Part shown: positions 41,188-51,500 of the stretch, piece after piece
Numbering within the stretch: position 1 is the stretch's first letter
How the letters are laid out: every line of letters starts with the position of its first letter
NCBI GenBank assembly: GCA_019694875.1
Contig: JAIBBC010000002.1
Span: 434,001-498,000 of the forward strand
Reading direction: 5' to 3'
From: Cyclobacteriaceae bacterium
Lineage (GTDB): Bacteria; Bacteroidota; Bacteroidia; Cytophagales; Cyclobacteriaceae
DNA: 64,000 nt
Made by a program: the position numbers and the translations under genes
Notes under the pieces: generated by a model
Seen by the model: the letters and a program-made list of their open reading frames with translations, nothing else
The model's database searches: none
Told to the model about the DNA's origin: nothing

Positions 41188-42462
41188 TTACCCGTTAAAC
41201 GTGATCTTAAAAATGTGCGTACCTTTTTCAAAAGTGTAGGTGATCCGGTATCCAAAGCTTTCGCAGATTTTTTTAACGATTGCAAGGCCGAGACCTGAGC
41301 CGCGTGTACTGTTGCTCTCTTTCCGGAACCGATCGAAAATACGCTCGGGTGATTGAAGCGGTGTGCCCGTATTGCTGACTTCCAGAACGGCCGGATAAAC
41401 GTTAACGGAGATGTTTCCACCGGGGGCAGTGTGGAGGATGGCATTGTGCAGCAGGTTGGTTACGAGTACTTCAATCAGTGTGCGGTTGGCGGTAATGCTC
41501 ACGGGCGTGAGCGAATCGTGAAGGTTCAGGTTGTTTTCTTCTGCGCGGGGCCTGAGTTTTTCAACATGCTCGCGAACCAGCGCATTGAGTTGTAAGGATT
41601 CGGTTTGCGTAAATTGTCGGTTATCAATTTTACTCAACAGCAACAGATTTTTATTTAACCGGCTCATTCGCTGGGCTGTGTTTTCGAGGCGTGAGATCAG
41701 GTCGGCAGCACTTTCGGAAAGGCCGGGTTGTTGCATCAGCAAGTCGAGCTTGGCCTGAAACACGGCAATGGGTGTTTGCAATTCGTGTGATGCGTCTTCA
41801 ATAAATTCTTTCTGTTGACGGAAAATTTTCCGGTTACGTTCCGTAAGCCCGCCAATGGTTTTATTGAGATCGTCAAATTCTGAAATGCGTGTGGGTACGG
41901 TATCGATGGTTTCATTTTTGTCGACCTCGTATGCTTTCAGCTGGTCGAGTGTTTTATAAAATGGTTTCCACAAACGTCTCGACAGGGAACGGTTAATAAA
42001 CAGCAATCCTCCCGCGAGTGCAACAATCAGCACCGATTGCACTAACCCGATAGCTGTTAGCAACTGGTTATTATCAACCAATGATAAACTAATGGTTAAC
42101 CGGTATGGCTTTCCTTTAATCTGAACGACTGACGACAATGTCCGGTACGGACGTTCTTCATGATCAAGGCTGTCGTAAACACGGACTGTTTCGAATTTTC
42201 GTTCGGGCAATTCACCGGGGGCTGACTTGATGTGCGTGTTATAGGTGAGTTGATCGAGTACTTCCAGGTCACGTTCAAGGTCTTCCAGGTATTCGAAACC
42301 TTGCACATGTTTTAGAAACTGCTCTGACTGAACTACAAGTGTTTCGTCAACTTCGTGATTGAGGATGGCACTGATGGACACGAATGAAATCGGGACGCTG
42401 ATCAGCACGAGCAACAATGAGTATAACAGAAGGCTGCGGAGGCTGACCTGGAGAAGTCTCAT
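41188..42462 (-). CDS. Two-component sensor histidine kinase
   Basis: 424 residues: TM1 (about 11-33), a periplasmic domain (35-130), TM2 (133-156), a short linker, HisKA with His226 in EDASHELQTPIAV, and HATPase with NLLHNAILHTAPGG and GSGLGLAIVKKICESFG. The kinase is coupled to the OmpR-type regulator gene by a 4-base overlap. The sensed signal is unknown. As in many OmpR-type pairs, the regulator comes first. Confidence 0.9.
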   Translation of the reverse strand: MRLLQVSLRSLLLYSLLLVLISVPISFVSISAILNHEVDETLVVQSEQFLKHVQGFEYLEDLERDLEVLDQLTYNTHIKSAPGELPERKFETVRVYDSLDHEERPYRTLSSVVQIKGKPYRLTISLSLVDNNQLLTAIGLVQSVLIVALAGGLLFINRSLSRRLWKPFYKTLDQLKAYEVDKNETIDTVPTRISEFDDLNKTIGGLTERNRKIFRQQKEFIEDASHELQTPIAVFQAKLDLLMQQPGLSESAADLISRLENTAQRMSRLNKNLLLLSKIDNRQFTQTESLQLNALVREHVEKLRPRAEENNLNLHDSLTPVSITANRTLIEVLVTNLLHNAILHTAPGGNISVNVYPAVLEVSNTGTPLQSPERIFDRFRKESNSTRGSGLGLAIVKKICESFGYRITYTFEKGTHIFKITFNG

Positions 42463-43133
42463 TCGGTAAATTTATATCCCAATCCGTAAACGGTTTTAAT
42501 ATAGTCGCCCGAACCCGCTTCGGCCAGTTTCCGCTTCAGATTTTTCATGTGGGTGTAAATAAAATCAAATTTGTCGAGCAGCTCGGCATCATCGCCCGAA
42601 AGGTGTTCGGCAATTGCGTTCTTCGATACCACACGGTTTCGGTTCGCCAGTAAAAATACCAGCAGATCATATTCTTTGCGCGTAAGCTCAACCGGTTGCT
42701 GGTTCACGTGCAGTGTTTTTCCAAGCAGGTCGACTATTATTTCATGAAAGGCTATGCGATTGCTACCATTAAAGTGTCTTCTCCGGATCACGGCAGACAC
42801 ACGGGCTGCCAGCTCGGGCAGGAAAAATGGTTTTGCGAGATAGTCATCGGCACCAAGGTTCAATCCTGCAACCTTATCCTCCACAGAGTTGCGTGCTGTG
42901 ATGATGATCACGCCATCGCTTTTCTGATTGGCTTTAAGCGTTTCCAGAATTTTCAGCCCGTTGCCGTCAGGCAGGTTGATATCGAGCAGAATACAATCGT
43001 ACTCGAACAACAGAATTTTTTCATTGGCTTCCTGTGCTGTATATGCTACTTCACACACATAGCTTTCCTGGCGCAGGTACTGGGCCATGCTTTTCACAAG
43101 CTCGCGTTCATCTTCAATGATCAGAATTTTCAT
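42459..43133 (-). CDS. OmpR family response regulator
   Basis: 224 residues. REC domain with IEDERE, acceptor Asp51 in CILLDINLPDGNG and Lys in DDYLAKPFFLPE; then a winged-helix DNA-binding domain (about 130-224), with LTRKEYDLLVFLLANRNRVVSK and VIKTVYGLGYKF-like end. It leads the pair with the kinase at 41188 and follows the LTA synthase-like gene by 23 bases on the same strand, so envelope stress control is conceivable. Confidence 0.9.
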   Translation of the reverse strand: MKILIIEDERELVKSMAQYLRQESYVCEVAYTAQEANEKILLFEYDCILLDINLPDGNGLKILETLKANQKSDGVIIITARNSVEDKVAGLNLGADDYLAKPFFLPELAARVSAVIRRRHFNGSNRIAFHEIIVDLLGKTLHVNQQPVELTRKEYDLLVFLLANRNRVVSKNAIAEHLSGDDAELLDKFDFIYTHMKNLKRKLAEAGSGDYIKTVYGLGYKFTE

Positions 43134-43156
43134 TGCTGTGGTAGAAGGTAGTTAAA

Positions 43157-45061
43157 CTATTTCAGTAATCCATGCCGGAATGCATAGCTGGCCGACTGGT
43201 ACCATGCGATTGCTTCCGATACAGCGGTTGTGTCGCGGGTTACGTGCAGGTCCGAGGAAGCGGTAAAGCTGAACGACTCGGTTTTAAACTGTGGCGACAA
43301 AACAATCAGCTCGTTATTTTTAATGTAACCCAAACTTTGATAGGTGCTGATGAATGCGCGCTCCCGGCCGGGCTCAAGCTTGTTGATATCGTAACCGAAA
43401 AACTTGCTGGTGTACGAGAAGTTCAGCAAACCCAGCAACGTAGGGCCGATGTCGATCTGGCTCATGAGCCTGCTCATTACACCCGGTTGAACATGCGAAG
43501 GTGAATAGATCAGCATGGGGATATGATATTTTTCGATCGGTAGTTCTGTTTTGCCGGCACTGGATGCACAATGATCGGCCACAATTACAAACACCGTGTT
43601 TTCAAACCAGGGCTTTTTGGATGCTTCCCGAATGAATTTTCCGATGGCATAGTCGGTGTACTTCACAGCTCCCTTTCTCCCGGTATGCGATGGAATATCT
43701 ATGCGGCCGTCAGGATAGGTAAACGGCCGGTGATTGGATGTAGTCATGATGTGCGCGAACACGGGCTTTTCCTGTGAATGGACATCGATATTCCTTGTTG
43801 CGATGGTAAAAAGATTTTCATCCGCAACCCCCCAGATATTCTCATAGTCAATTTCCGAGTCTTTCAGTGCGGTACGATCGGTAACTTCATAGCTGTTGTT
43901 GCTGAAGAAGTAGTTCATGTTATCGAAATAACCGTAGCCTCCATAAATATACTCGCTTCGGTAGCCTTTATCCTGAAACACTTTGCCAAGCGAAAACAAA
44001 CCTTCATTATCTGGTCTCCGCACAATCGATTGACCGGGTGTTGGTGGAATGCAAAGCGACAATGCTTCGAGGCCGCGTACGGTACGCGTGCCGGTAGCAT
44101 ACAAATTGGTAAACAGCAAACTGTGTTCGGCCAATGAATCCAGGAAAGGTGTAATGTGCTTCTTGTTACCAAAATGTTCCATGAAATCGGCACTGAAACT
44201 TTCCACACTGATGAGCACCACATTCAGTTTTTTCTCAGGCCCGGTGTTTTTAATGTTCCGCTCCAGGCTCAGCGGATCGGTTGACGTGAATGTTGCTTCC
44301 GGGGTTTTCAACAAGTCGCGGAGCGTAGAAAATGCCTTGCGAGTTTCCACGCTTGAATAGAACTGATCGTAGTTCAACTCGTTATGCCGGTAAGCTGAAA
44401 ACAATTCGTACAACCCATTACCGGCAAGTTCATTTGCATACTGATTGGTGCTGAACCGATGGTACTGATTGCTGAACGACAAAAAGAAAAGATACAGAAC
44501 AACGGCAAATGCCGTGATGAGTATGCTTCTTCGTTTGAAGGGGATATAATTTTCAGATGCCTTTGAGATGACGGGCTGCAAAAAGTATGTGCCGGCTATT
44601 GCCAGAACGGTAATTACAAATACCAACCAGCCGATCGGGTAGGATTGCGTGATATTACCGATCACTTCGGTGGTGTAGACCAGGTAATCGACTGCGATGA
44701 AATTGAACCGGCCACTGAACTCATCCCAGAAAAACCATTCGGCTGCTGCACCAAACAGCAGTAAAAACGTAATGACAAAAAATAAGCTGTTGAGTACGTA
44801 CTTATTCCAACGGCTTTTGAAAAATCTTTCCGGTATCAGCCATAAATAAAGTGCAAGCGGTATGGCTGCATAGGAAGTACTGAGGAGGTCGGATAGTAAA
44901 CCAAAAAAGAAAATCCCCGGAAGGGAAAGAGCTGAATCAAGTTCAGGCCATGCTTTGATGAGTAACGCGATTCGCAGCAATGTTGAGATGCCGATCGCGA
45001 GCACGAAAAAAAGGATAAATAAACCAGCGCGGTTTCGGGGGAATCGTGAAGCCAGTTTCAT
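43157..45061 (-). CDS. LTA synthase family (phosphoglycerol transferase-like) membrane protein
   Basis: About 634 residues from the ATG at 45061. Five TM segments occupy the first ~190 residues; then comes an alkaline-phosphatase-fold domain: NVVLISVESFSADF (first metal ligand Glu), TGTRTVRGLEAL with the nucleophile Thr, NNSYEVTDR-type loop, and VIVADHCA (metal Asp and His). Family members move phosphoglycerol or phosphoethanolamine to glycans or lipids outside the cell. Gram-negative homologues modify envelope glycans. It lies 52 bases after the DUF4266 gene, same strand, and 23 before the OmpR-type regulator. Confidence 0.87.
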   Translation of the reverse strand: MKLASRFPRNRAGLFILFFVLAIGISTLLRIALLIKAWPELDSALSLPGIFFFGLLSDLLSTSYAAIPLALYLWLIPERFFKSRWNKYVLNSLFFVITFLLLFGAAAEWFFWDEFSGRFNFIAVDYLVYTTEVIGNITQSYPIGWLVFVITVLAIAGTYFLQPVISKASENYIPFKRRSILITAFAVVLYLFFLSFSNQYHRFSTNQYANELAGNGLYELFSAYRHNELNYDQFYSSVETRKAFSTLRDLLKTPEATFTSTDPLSLERNIKNTGPEKKLNVVLISVESFSADFMEHFGNKKHITPFLDSLAEHSLLFTNLYATGTRTVRGLEALSLCIPPTPGQSIVRRPDNEGLFSLGKVFQDKGYRSEYIYGGYGYFDNMNYFFSNNSYEVTDRTALKDSEIDYENIWGVADENLFTIATRNIDVHSQEKPVFAHIMTTSNHRPFTYPDGRIDIPSHTGRKGAVKYTDYAIGKFIREASKKPWFENTVFVIVADHCASSAGKTELPIEKYHIPMLIYSPSHVQPGVMSRLMSQIDIGPTLLGLLNFSYTSKFFGYDINKLEPGRERAFISTYQSLGYIKNNELIVLSPQFKTESFSFTASSDLHVTRDTTAVSEAIAWYQSASYAFRHGLLK

Positions 45062-45113
45062 GGTTGAAATTAACAACCTGAATCTGAAGAGATTCTGAAT
45101 TCCTCGTCAGGAA

Positions 45114-45341
45114 TCAGTTACAGCCGCAGCCACCCCCGTTTTTTCCGCCATTTGCCCCGGAAGCGCCCTCCCGATAAAGCTGAAAACTGTTCTCGAATTT
45201 TTGAGTTTTGCGGATAGCAAGCTCCATTTCAGAATCGTTGAGGTGCATTTTCTGGTATTCCTTTACAGGCGAGCAACTGATTGCTGCACAGGCCACAGCT
45301 GCCAGTAACGCAGCACGCGTAAAGATCTTTTTTGTTCTCAT
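45114..45341 (-). CDS. DUF4266 lipoprotein
   Basis: 75 residues. The signal peptide ends in AAISC, a good lipobox. The mature part carries the DUF4266 pattern VKEYQKMHLNDSEMEL, then FQLYREGASGANGGKNGGG, ending CGCN, which could bind metal. Members regularly sit beside DUF3570 and ApbE genes, as they do here. A flavinylation target would need Thr or Ser after SGA; here it reads SGAN, so it is not an obvious ApbE substrate. It follows ApbE by 2 bases. Confidence 0.82.
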   Translation of the reverse strand: MRTKKIFTRAALLAAVACAAISCSPVKEYQKMHLNDSEMELAIRKTQKFENSFQLYREGASGANGGKNGGGCGCN

Positions 45342-45343
45342 CG

Positions 45344-46267
45344 TCAGGTCAGATTAATGTTTTTGGATGTATACACATGGTTATTGTCATCTACTATTAT
45401 GCAGGCTATGCCTTGCATCTGGTTGATCAGGTTTAGTCCGGCTTTGATGCCCATGACCATCACGGGAGTTGCCATCGCATCGGCCAGTTCCGCAATCCGC
45501 GCGATAATGGTTACACTTTTTATTCCACTCACCGGCAAGCCTGTTTTAGGATCGATGGTATGTGAATATTTTTTTCCTCCGATCATCACATACTTTTCGT
45601 AGTTGCCCGATGTAGCAACGGATGTATCGGTGAGCATCACCGACCCGAAGGGAAGATGTTTTGAATCGGGATCGGCAATGCCAATCGTCCAGGGATTCCC
45701 GTTGGGTTGATTTCCCCACACGGTAAGATCACCCGCAGCATTTACAATTCCGTGTTCAACCCCATCGGCTATCATCACTCTTTTTGCACAGTCGGCTGCA
45801 TATCCCTTACCGATTCCTCCAAACCCGATGCGCATGCCCGTGTGTTTCAAAAACACGGTTGAGTGTTCACGATCAAGAACCACGTTTCTGAAATTAATCA
45901 GCCGCACGCTGGCCTTTGCTGTTTCTGCATCGGGTAATGCGGTCATGGTTGTATCAAAATTCCACAGGCGTTTGTCAATCGATCCGTAGGTGATGTCGAA
46001 GGCACCCTGCGTAAGTTCGGATATACGTTGTGCCCGTTCAATCAGGTTAAAAATCTCTTCATCTACTTTCACCGGTTCAATACCGGCTTTTGCATTGATT
46101 TGATTTGTTTGACTGGAGTCGCGAAACGTGGTAAGCAATTGTTCAATGCGCTGCACTTCGGCAATGGCATGATCGATGCAGGTGTTAGCCCACGCCTCAT
46201 TTTCACCCACCACCGAAAATTCAAAATGGTTTCCCATAAGTTTTATACCGCGACTGAACACCTGCAT
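45344..46267 (-). CDS. ApbE family FAD:protein FMN transferase
   Basis: 307 residues. ApbE marks are MGNHFEFSVVG at the start, RISELTQGAFDITYG, MRIGFGGIGKGYAADCAKRVM and VNAAGDLTVWG, and the metal and substrate site ELADAMATPVMVMG. ApbE attaches FMN to Thr/Ser of redox proteins outside the cytoplasm. Most ApbE proteins are exported lipoproteins; here the N-terminus has no signal peptide, which is odd. It is inside a DUF3570-thioredoxin-ApbE-DUF4266 operon, 2 bases after the thioredoxin gene. Confidence 0.9.
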   Translation of the reverse strand: MQVFSRGIKLMGNHFEFSVVGENEAWANTCIDHAIAEVQRIEQLLTTFRDSSQTNQINAKAGIEPVKVDEEIFNLIERAQRISELTQGAFDITYGSIDKRLWNFDTTMTALPDAETAKASVRLINFRNVVLDREHSTVFLKHTGMRIGFGGIGKGYAADCAKRVMIADGVEHGIVNAAGDLTVWGNQPNGNPWTIGIADPDSKHLPFGSVMLTDTSVATSGNYEKYVMIGGKKYSHTIDPKTGLPVSGIKSVTIIARIAELADAMATPVMVMGIKAGLNLINQMQGIACIIVDDNNHVYTSKNINLT

Positions 46268-46269
46268 GT

Positions 46270-46701
46270 TTAGCGGTTAACAGCTTCGGTTAGTTCTTTC
46301 ATAAACGTATCCTGCGAACCGAATGCATAGCCGTCCCAGCTTTTTACAACTTTTCCGGCTTCATCGGTCAATACTGTGAAGGGAAACTTGCCTGACGGAT
46401 TATACTTTTCAGCCAATGCCTCATTCAGCTTCACCTGTTCTTTCGGCAGTTGATTCTTTTTCGAGCGCGGAAAATCGGCCCGCACCAATACCAGTTTTTT
46501 TTCAGCCAGCGATTCAAAGCCGGTGCTTCCGTAAACTTCCTGTTTCATTTTAATGCAGGGGCCGCACCAGTCGGAGCCGGAGAAGCTGATTAAAATGAAT
46601 TTGTGATCTTTTTGTGCTTCCTGCTGTGCTGCATTGAAATCGGTAAGCCACTGGGTTGTGGCCAGAAACGAAATCAGCGCAACGCTTATAAGACTTTTCA
46701 T
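46270..46701 (-). CDS. Secreted thioredoxin family protein
   Basis: About 143 residues from the ATG at 46701, giving a short signal peptide (SLISVALISFLATTQ). The thioredoxin fold is clear, with the active site SDWCGPCIKMKQEVY and a later GKFPFTVLTDEAGKVVKS (cis-Pro after F). WCGPC suits a reductant or disulfide exchange role in the periplasm. It follows the DUF3570 gene by 7 bases and precedes ApbE by 2. The partner could be the Cys pair of DUF4266. Confidence 0.87.
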   Translation of the reverse strand: MKSLISVALISFLATTQWLTDFNAAQQEAQKDHKFILISFSGSDWCGPCIKMKQEVYGSTGFESLAEKKLVLVRADFPRSKKNQLPKEQVKLNEALAEKYNPSGKFPFTVLTDEAGKVVKSWDGYAFGSQDTFMKELTEAVNR

Positions 46702-46708
46702 ATCGATA

Positions 46709-47890
46709 TTATTTAAACTTTGCAAAAAGAGTAATGATGTTCGCGGTTAATCCGGTCGACCGGTTGTAATGTCCGTAGCGGAGTTCAAGCGCGTTGAACT
46801 TTGTAATGCCCATCACACCTCCGGGAGGAGCAAACCGGATGCCCATTCCTGTCATTGTGCTGGTAAGCGTTGATAAGTCGTAATCGCTCGTGTAATAGGT
46901 TTCATCCAGCGAATGCTGCTTATATGCTCTGAAATACTTCACACCATTTTGTGAATAGTACCGAACAAACGGGCTTAACGAAAGGAATGGAGTAATCTTA
47001 ACCGGAATTTCAAGTTCTGCCGTATGTGCAGTCAGGTTCCAGTCGTCACGATAGTACCGGTAATACGATCGTATGATAAACCGGTCGCCCAGGAAGTAGT
47101 TCATTCGTATTCCTAACGGGATTTTAAGCCGGCTGTCGGGCAGATGTTCGACTTCGTGCGAGCCATCGGTAAAATATGTTCGATGATAGAGCGTAGCGAG
47201 TTGACCGCTCTGGTAAGCAACATCGGCAAGCAAAAGCACCTGCATCCGCTTGTTGATCACCTGACTCAGCGTGAGCGATAAGCTATACGAGTTTCTCGGT
47301 TTCGAGCCGCTGATGTTGGATGAGTAGCGGAGTTCGATCGGCAGAATAACTTTCCACGTGTCCAGGAACACCTGGCCTTTAACCCCGAACTCACGGTTTT
47401 TGTTTTTGGATGTCTTTGTCCAGCCTGCAGCAAGTCCTTTTGAAAAATAATCGAACTCACTGGAGATGGAACCCGTAAAGCTCATGGTTGAACCTTTTTG
47501 CTCATCCGCAATAGCGTATGACAAAGACGGATAAATGCGGACGTCACCTGAAGAAGCCGATGAAATGGTACTCGGATCAATCTTATCGGATGAAGCTGAA
47601 GTATATACGTCAACACCCAATTCCCCGGTGAGAGTGTGCTTGCGTTTCCAGCGATCGTAGCGTGAAAGCTTTACATCAATCGTTGTGGCAAAGTCGGTGA
47701 GTTTCTCGGTGCCGATCCCGCCCGTAACGGCTGAGTTGTTCCCGGTTTGATGGTAATAACTCGTAACAAAATTGACTTCGTCTGCTTTGAGCTTTCGGTT
47801 TGCGTAGGCTGTCGAGTCTTCTTTCGATTGAGAAAAGCCTGCGACTGTTGAAGCAAAAATAGCCAGCGCAGCAAGTGAGATTTTGAGCAT
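46709..47890 (-). CDS. DUF3570 outer-membrane beta-barrel protein
   Basis: 393 residues, signal peptide ending VAGFSQ, then a barrel of aromatic-rich strands. DUF3570 marks are VNFVTSYYHQTGNNSAVTGGIGTEKL near the start (no Cys) and STMSFTGSISSEFDYFSKG in the middle. The barrel ends in a strand that closes with Phe-Lys. This family, with DUF4266, ApbE and a thioredoxin, recurs as a block in many Gram-negative genomes. It is the first gene of the operon, so its promoter lies in the 221-base gap shared with the metal efflux operon. Confidence 0.85.
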   Translation of the reverse strand: MLKISLAALAIFASTVAGFSQSKEDSTAYANRKLKADEVNFVTSYYHQTGNNSAVTGGIGTEKLTDFATTIDVKLSRYDRWKRKHTLTGELGVDVYTSASSDKIDPSTISSASSGDVRIYPSLSYAIADEQKGSTMSFTGSISSEFDYFSKGLAAGWTKTSKNKNREFGVKGQVFLDTWKVILPIELRYSSNISGSKPRNSYSLSLTLSQVINKRMQVLLLADVAYQSGQLATLYHRTYFTDGSHEVEHLPDSRLKIPLGIRMNYFLGDRFIIRSYYRYYRDDWNLTAHTAELEIPVKITPFLSLSPFVRYYSQNGVKYFRAYKQHSLDETYYTSDYDLSTLTSTMTGMGIRFAPPGGVMGITKFNALELRYGHYNRSTGLTANIITLFAKFK

Positions 47891-48074
47891 AGAGGTGGTT
47901 AAAAGGGCATTTTACAGTAACATTCTGAAGAAATTCTGAGGCCTTCGAAAAGTAGTGCAAACCGGGATGAACAGTCAGAAAAAGGCATATTAACAGTTCG
48001 CAGCATCAGAGGTTTAGTGATCAGGTCGCTTTTGAACACGATTTATTTCAGAACCGTTCATTTAAAAAATCAGG

Positions 48075-48103
48075 TTTGTATTTATCCGGATTTTATACAT
48101 TTG
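48075..48103 (+). promoter_or_regulatory. Bacteroidota-type promoter of the metal efflux operon
   Basis: TTTG at 48075-48078 and TACATTTG at 48096-48103, spaced by 17 bases, fit the Bacteroidota primary promoter consensus (-33 TTTG, -7 TAnnTTTG). The ATG at 48112 is only 8 bases further, so the transcript would have almost no leader. Confidence 0.65.
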
Positions 48104-48111
48104 CAACGTTC

Positions 48112-48489
48112 ATGAAGAAGGCACTATTGTACATACTGATCGCCATTATCTGCATCAACAGCTTTTCGAAGCAGTTGTACAAGGTTCCGATGCTGATTGT
48201 ACATTATACGGAGCATCACGCGCTCGACAGCCGAGTTGGCTTTGTTGATTTTCTGGCCATGCATTACTGGGATTCCGATTCCAGCAACTCACGCGATGAG
48301 CGCGACAGCCAGTTGCCGTTCAAAAAATTCGAACACGAAGCATTCAGCCAACCCATGACCGTTCCCGTTTCGATTGCGTTTGCTCTGCCAATGGAGCCGA
48401 ACTTCAAATCTGTTTTTCCTGATTATCACGCCCCGCATTTTGAAAATGCGCCTGTCGGCTCAATCTTTAAGCCACCCCGCGTAGCATAA
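48112..48489 (+). CDS. Small exported protein of the metal efflux operon
   Basis: About 125 residues from the ATG at 48112, with a hydrophobic N-terminal segment (MKKALLYILIAIICINSFS). The mature part is rich in His, Asp and aromatic residues, for example VHYTEHHALDS, FLAMHYWDSDSS and FPDYHAPHFENAP, which could bind metal ions. It is not a member of a family I recognise. The CusA-type gene follows after 69 bases, so it is probably the first gene of the efflux operon and a metal chaperone or sensor; that is inference. Confidence 0.6.
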   Translation: MKKALLYILIAIICINSFSKQLYKVPMLIVHYTEHHALDSRVGFVDFLAMHYWDSDSSNSRDERDSQLPFKKFEHEAFSQPMTVPVSIAFALPMEPNFKSVFPDYHAPHFENAPVGSIFKPPRVA

Positions 48490-48558
48490 TTTCTGTTGTT
48501 TTAATTCGGCCACATGCCTGTGACCGGATCACTTTTCATTTATCAACAACATATTCTC

Positions 48559-51500
48559 ATGCTTAATAAAATCATCAGCTTCTCGGTTGAGAACAAGCTG
48601 GTTGTCGGATTATTTGTAGTGGCATTGATCGGCTGGGGAACGTTTCAGCTTACGCGACTTCCCATCGATGCAGTTCCGGATATCACCGACAATCAGGTAC
48701 AAATTATAACGGTATCGCCCGCGCTGGGAGCTACCGATGTTGAACGCCTGGTAACCTTCCCGGTTGAACAGGCGTGTGCCAACATTCCGGGACTCAAGAA
48801 CGTGCGCAGCTTTTCACGTTTCGGTTTATCGCTCGTAACAATTGTTTTCCAGGATCATGTTGATCTGTACTGGGCACGGCAGCAAATCAGTGAACGCCTG
48901 TTGCAGGTACGGCAAACTATTCCGGATGGAGTGGGGCAACCCGAGATGGCTCCGGTGACAACCGGTCTGGGAGAAATCTATCAATACGTTCTTCGTCCTG
49001 AAAAGGGATTCGAGCAGAAGTATGGCCCAATGGAACTTCGCACGCTTCAGGATTGGGTAGTGCGGAGACAACTTCTCGGAACACCCGGTGTGGCAGACGT
49101 AAGCAGCTTTGGTGGTCAGCTCAAGCAATACGAAATCAAGGTTAAACCCGAGCAGCTTAAAGCATACGATCTTACCATTGCTGATGTGTTTGATGCATTG
49201 GAAGCCAATAACGAGAATACCGGGGGCGCATACATCGAAAAAGGCCCAACCGTTTTATACATCCGCACGGAAGGACTTGCGCAAAGCCTGGACGATCTTG
49301 AAAAGATTGTGGTGAAAGTTTGGGAAGATGGTCAACCTGTACTCATGCGCGATGTAGCGTCCGTTGGATTCGGTTACGCAACCCGCTATGGCGCGATGTG
49401 CTATAACGATCAGGGTGAGGTTGCCGGTGCGGTAGTGATGATGCTGAAAGGTGAAAATTCTTCGGCTGTGATCAAGCGCGTAAAAAGTAAAATTGCGGAG
49501 ATACAAAAAGCGCTGCCCGAAGGCGTTGTGATCGAACCGTTCCTCGATCGTACCAAGATGGTGAACAATGCCATCAGCACGGTGAAAACCAACCTGATGG
49601 AAGGCGCATTGATTGTCGTGTTTGTGCTGGTTTTCTTTCTTGGAAATCTGCGCGCGGGACTGATTGTTTCATCGGTTATTCCGCTGTCGATGCTTTTTGC
49701 CATCATTTTGATGAACCTGTATGGGGTGGGGGGCAACCTGATGAGCCTGGGTGCGATCGACTTTGGTTTGATCGTTGACGGCTCTGTGATCGTAGTGGAG
49801 GCAATTCTGCATCGTTTTGCACACAGCAAACATTTTGCATCAATCACGAGGTTATCGCAATCGCAGATGGATGAAGAAGTGACGCACTCAACCGGTTCAA
49901 TGATCAAGTCGGCCGTGTTCAGCCAGATCATTATCCTGATTGTATACATTCCGATTCTCTCGCTCGAAGGCATTGAAGGAAAAATGTTCAAACCCATGGC
50001 CTACACGGTGGGCTTCGCCATTCTGGGCGCATTCCTGTTATCAGTCACCTATGTTCCGATGATGAGTTCATTATTTCTGAGCAAGAAGATCAGTCATAAA
50101 AATACCGTAGCTGATCGTATGATGGCCTGGCTCGAGAGACGTTATCAGCCATTGCTACAAAAAGTACTCAATGTTAAAGCGGCAATTCTCACTGTAACGC
50201 TGTTGTTATTCGCTGGCGCCATTGCGCTGTTGCTGAACATGGGTGGCGAATTCATTCCGCAACTGGAGGAGGGCGACTTTGCCGTAGAGACACGCGTGTT
50301 AACAGGAAGTAACCTGAACACGTCCATCGAAGCGACACAAAAAGCATCGAAGATTTTGCTCGCGAAGTTCCCGGAGGTTGAAAAAGTGGTAACAAAAATC
50401 GGCAGCTCGGAAATTCCTACCGACCCGATGCCGCTGGAAGCAGCCGATATGATGGTGATCCTGAAACCCAAACGCGACTGGACGTCAGCTTCAACATTTA
50501 ATGAGCTTGCAGACAAAATGAGTCACGAGCTTGCTGTTGTTCCCGGTGTGAGTGTCGGATTTCAATTCCCGGTGCAGATGCGGTTCAACGAACTGATGAC
50601 GGGTGCGCGTCAGGATGTGGTGTGTAAAATTTTCGGAGAGAATCTCGACACGCTTGCGCAACAAGCCCGTAAACTGGGCGACATCATTAATACCATTGAA
50701 GGCTCAACCGCGCTTTATGTTGAATCGGTAACGGGAATGCCGCAGGTAGTGATCAGGTATAACCGCGAAGCGCTTGTCGCCTACGGATTGAACATCAGAG
50801 ATATCAACAATACCGTGAACGCAGCATTTGCCGGTCAGGCTGCCGGGCAAGTCTATGAAGGTGAGCGGAGATTTGATCTGGTTGTGCGTCTTGAAAAAGA
50901 ATCCCGCAAAACGGTACGCGATATTGAAAATCTTTTGATTCCTGCAGCACATGGTCAGCAGGTTCCGCTGTACCAGGTTGCATCGATTGAAGAGATTGAA
51001 GGCCCGAACCAGATTCAGCGCGAGAATACAAGAAGGCGAATCATCGTTGGCTTCAACGTATCGGGCCGCGATGTTCAGTCGATTGTTACCGAGCTGCAAC
51101 AAAAGGTGCAGGCAAAAATGAAATTGCCATTAGGCTACTCGATTACGTACGGTGGGGCTTTTGAAAATCTCACCGGTGCGAAGCAACGCCTCTCGATTGT
51201 TGTACCGGTTGCGCTGGTGCTGATATTCCTGTTGCTGTATTTCGCATTCGGGTCGGTGAAACAGGGATTATTGATTTACTCGGCTATTCCGTTGTCGGCT
51301 GTAGGCGGAATTTTTTCGTTGTGGCTTCGTGGAATGCCATTTAGTATTTCTGCTGGTGTGGGCTTCATCGCATTGTTTGGTGTAGCGGTACTCAATGGAA
51401 TTTTACTTGTGTCGGAATTCAACAGGCTGAAAAAAGAAGGCTGGACCGATACTGCACGAATTGTGGAACATGCAACCAAATCGAAACTTCGCGCAGTGCT

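Noticed and set aside
42696-43151. Antisense frame of 151 codons in the OmpR-type gene
   Set aside because: It is covered by a clear REC and HTH protein, and its residues show no domain.
49410-49997. Long antisense frame (195 codons) inside the RND pump gene
   Set aside because: It lies wholly inside a gene with strong family matches and shows no family features, signal peptide or start context; it is a shadow of codon bias.
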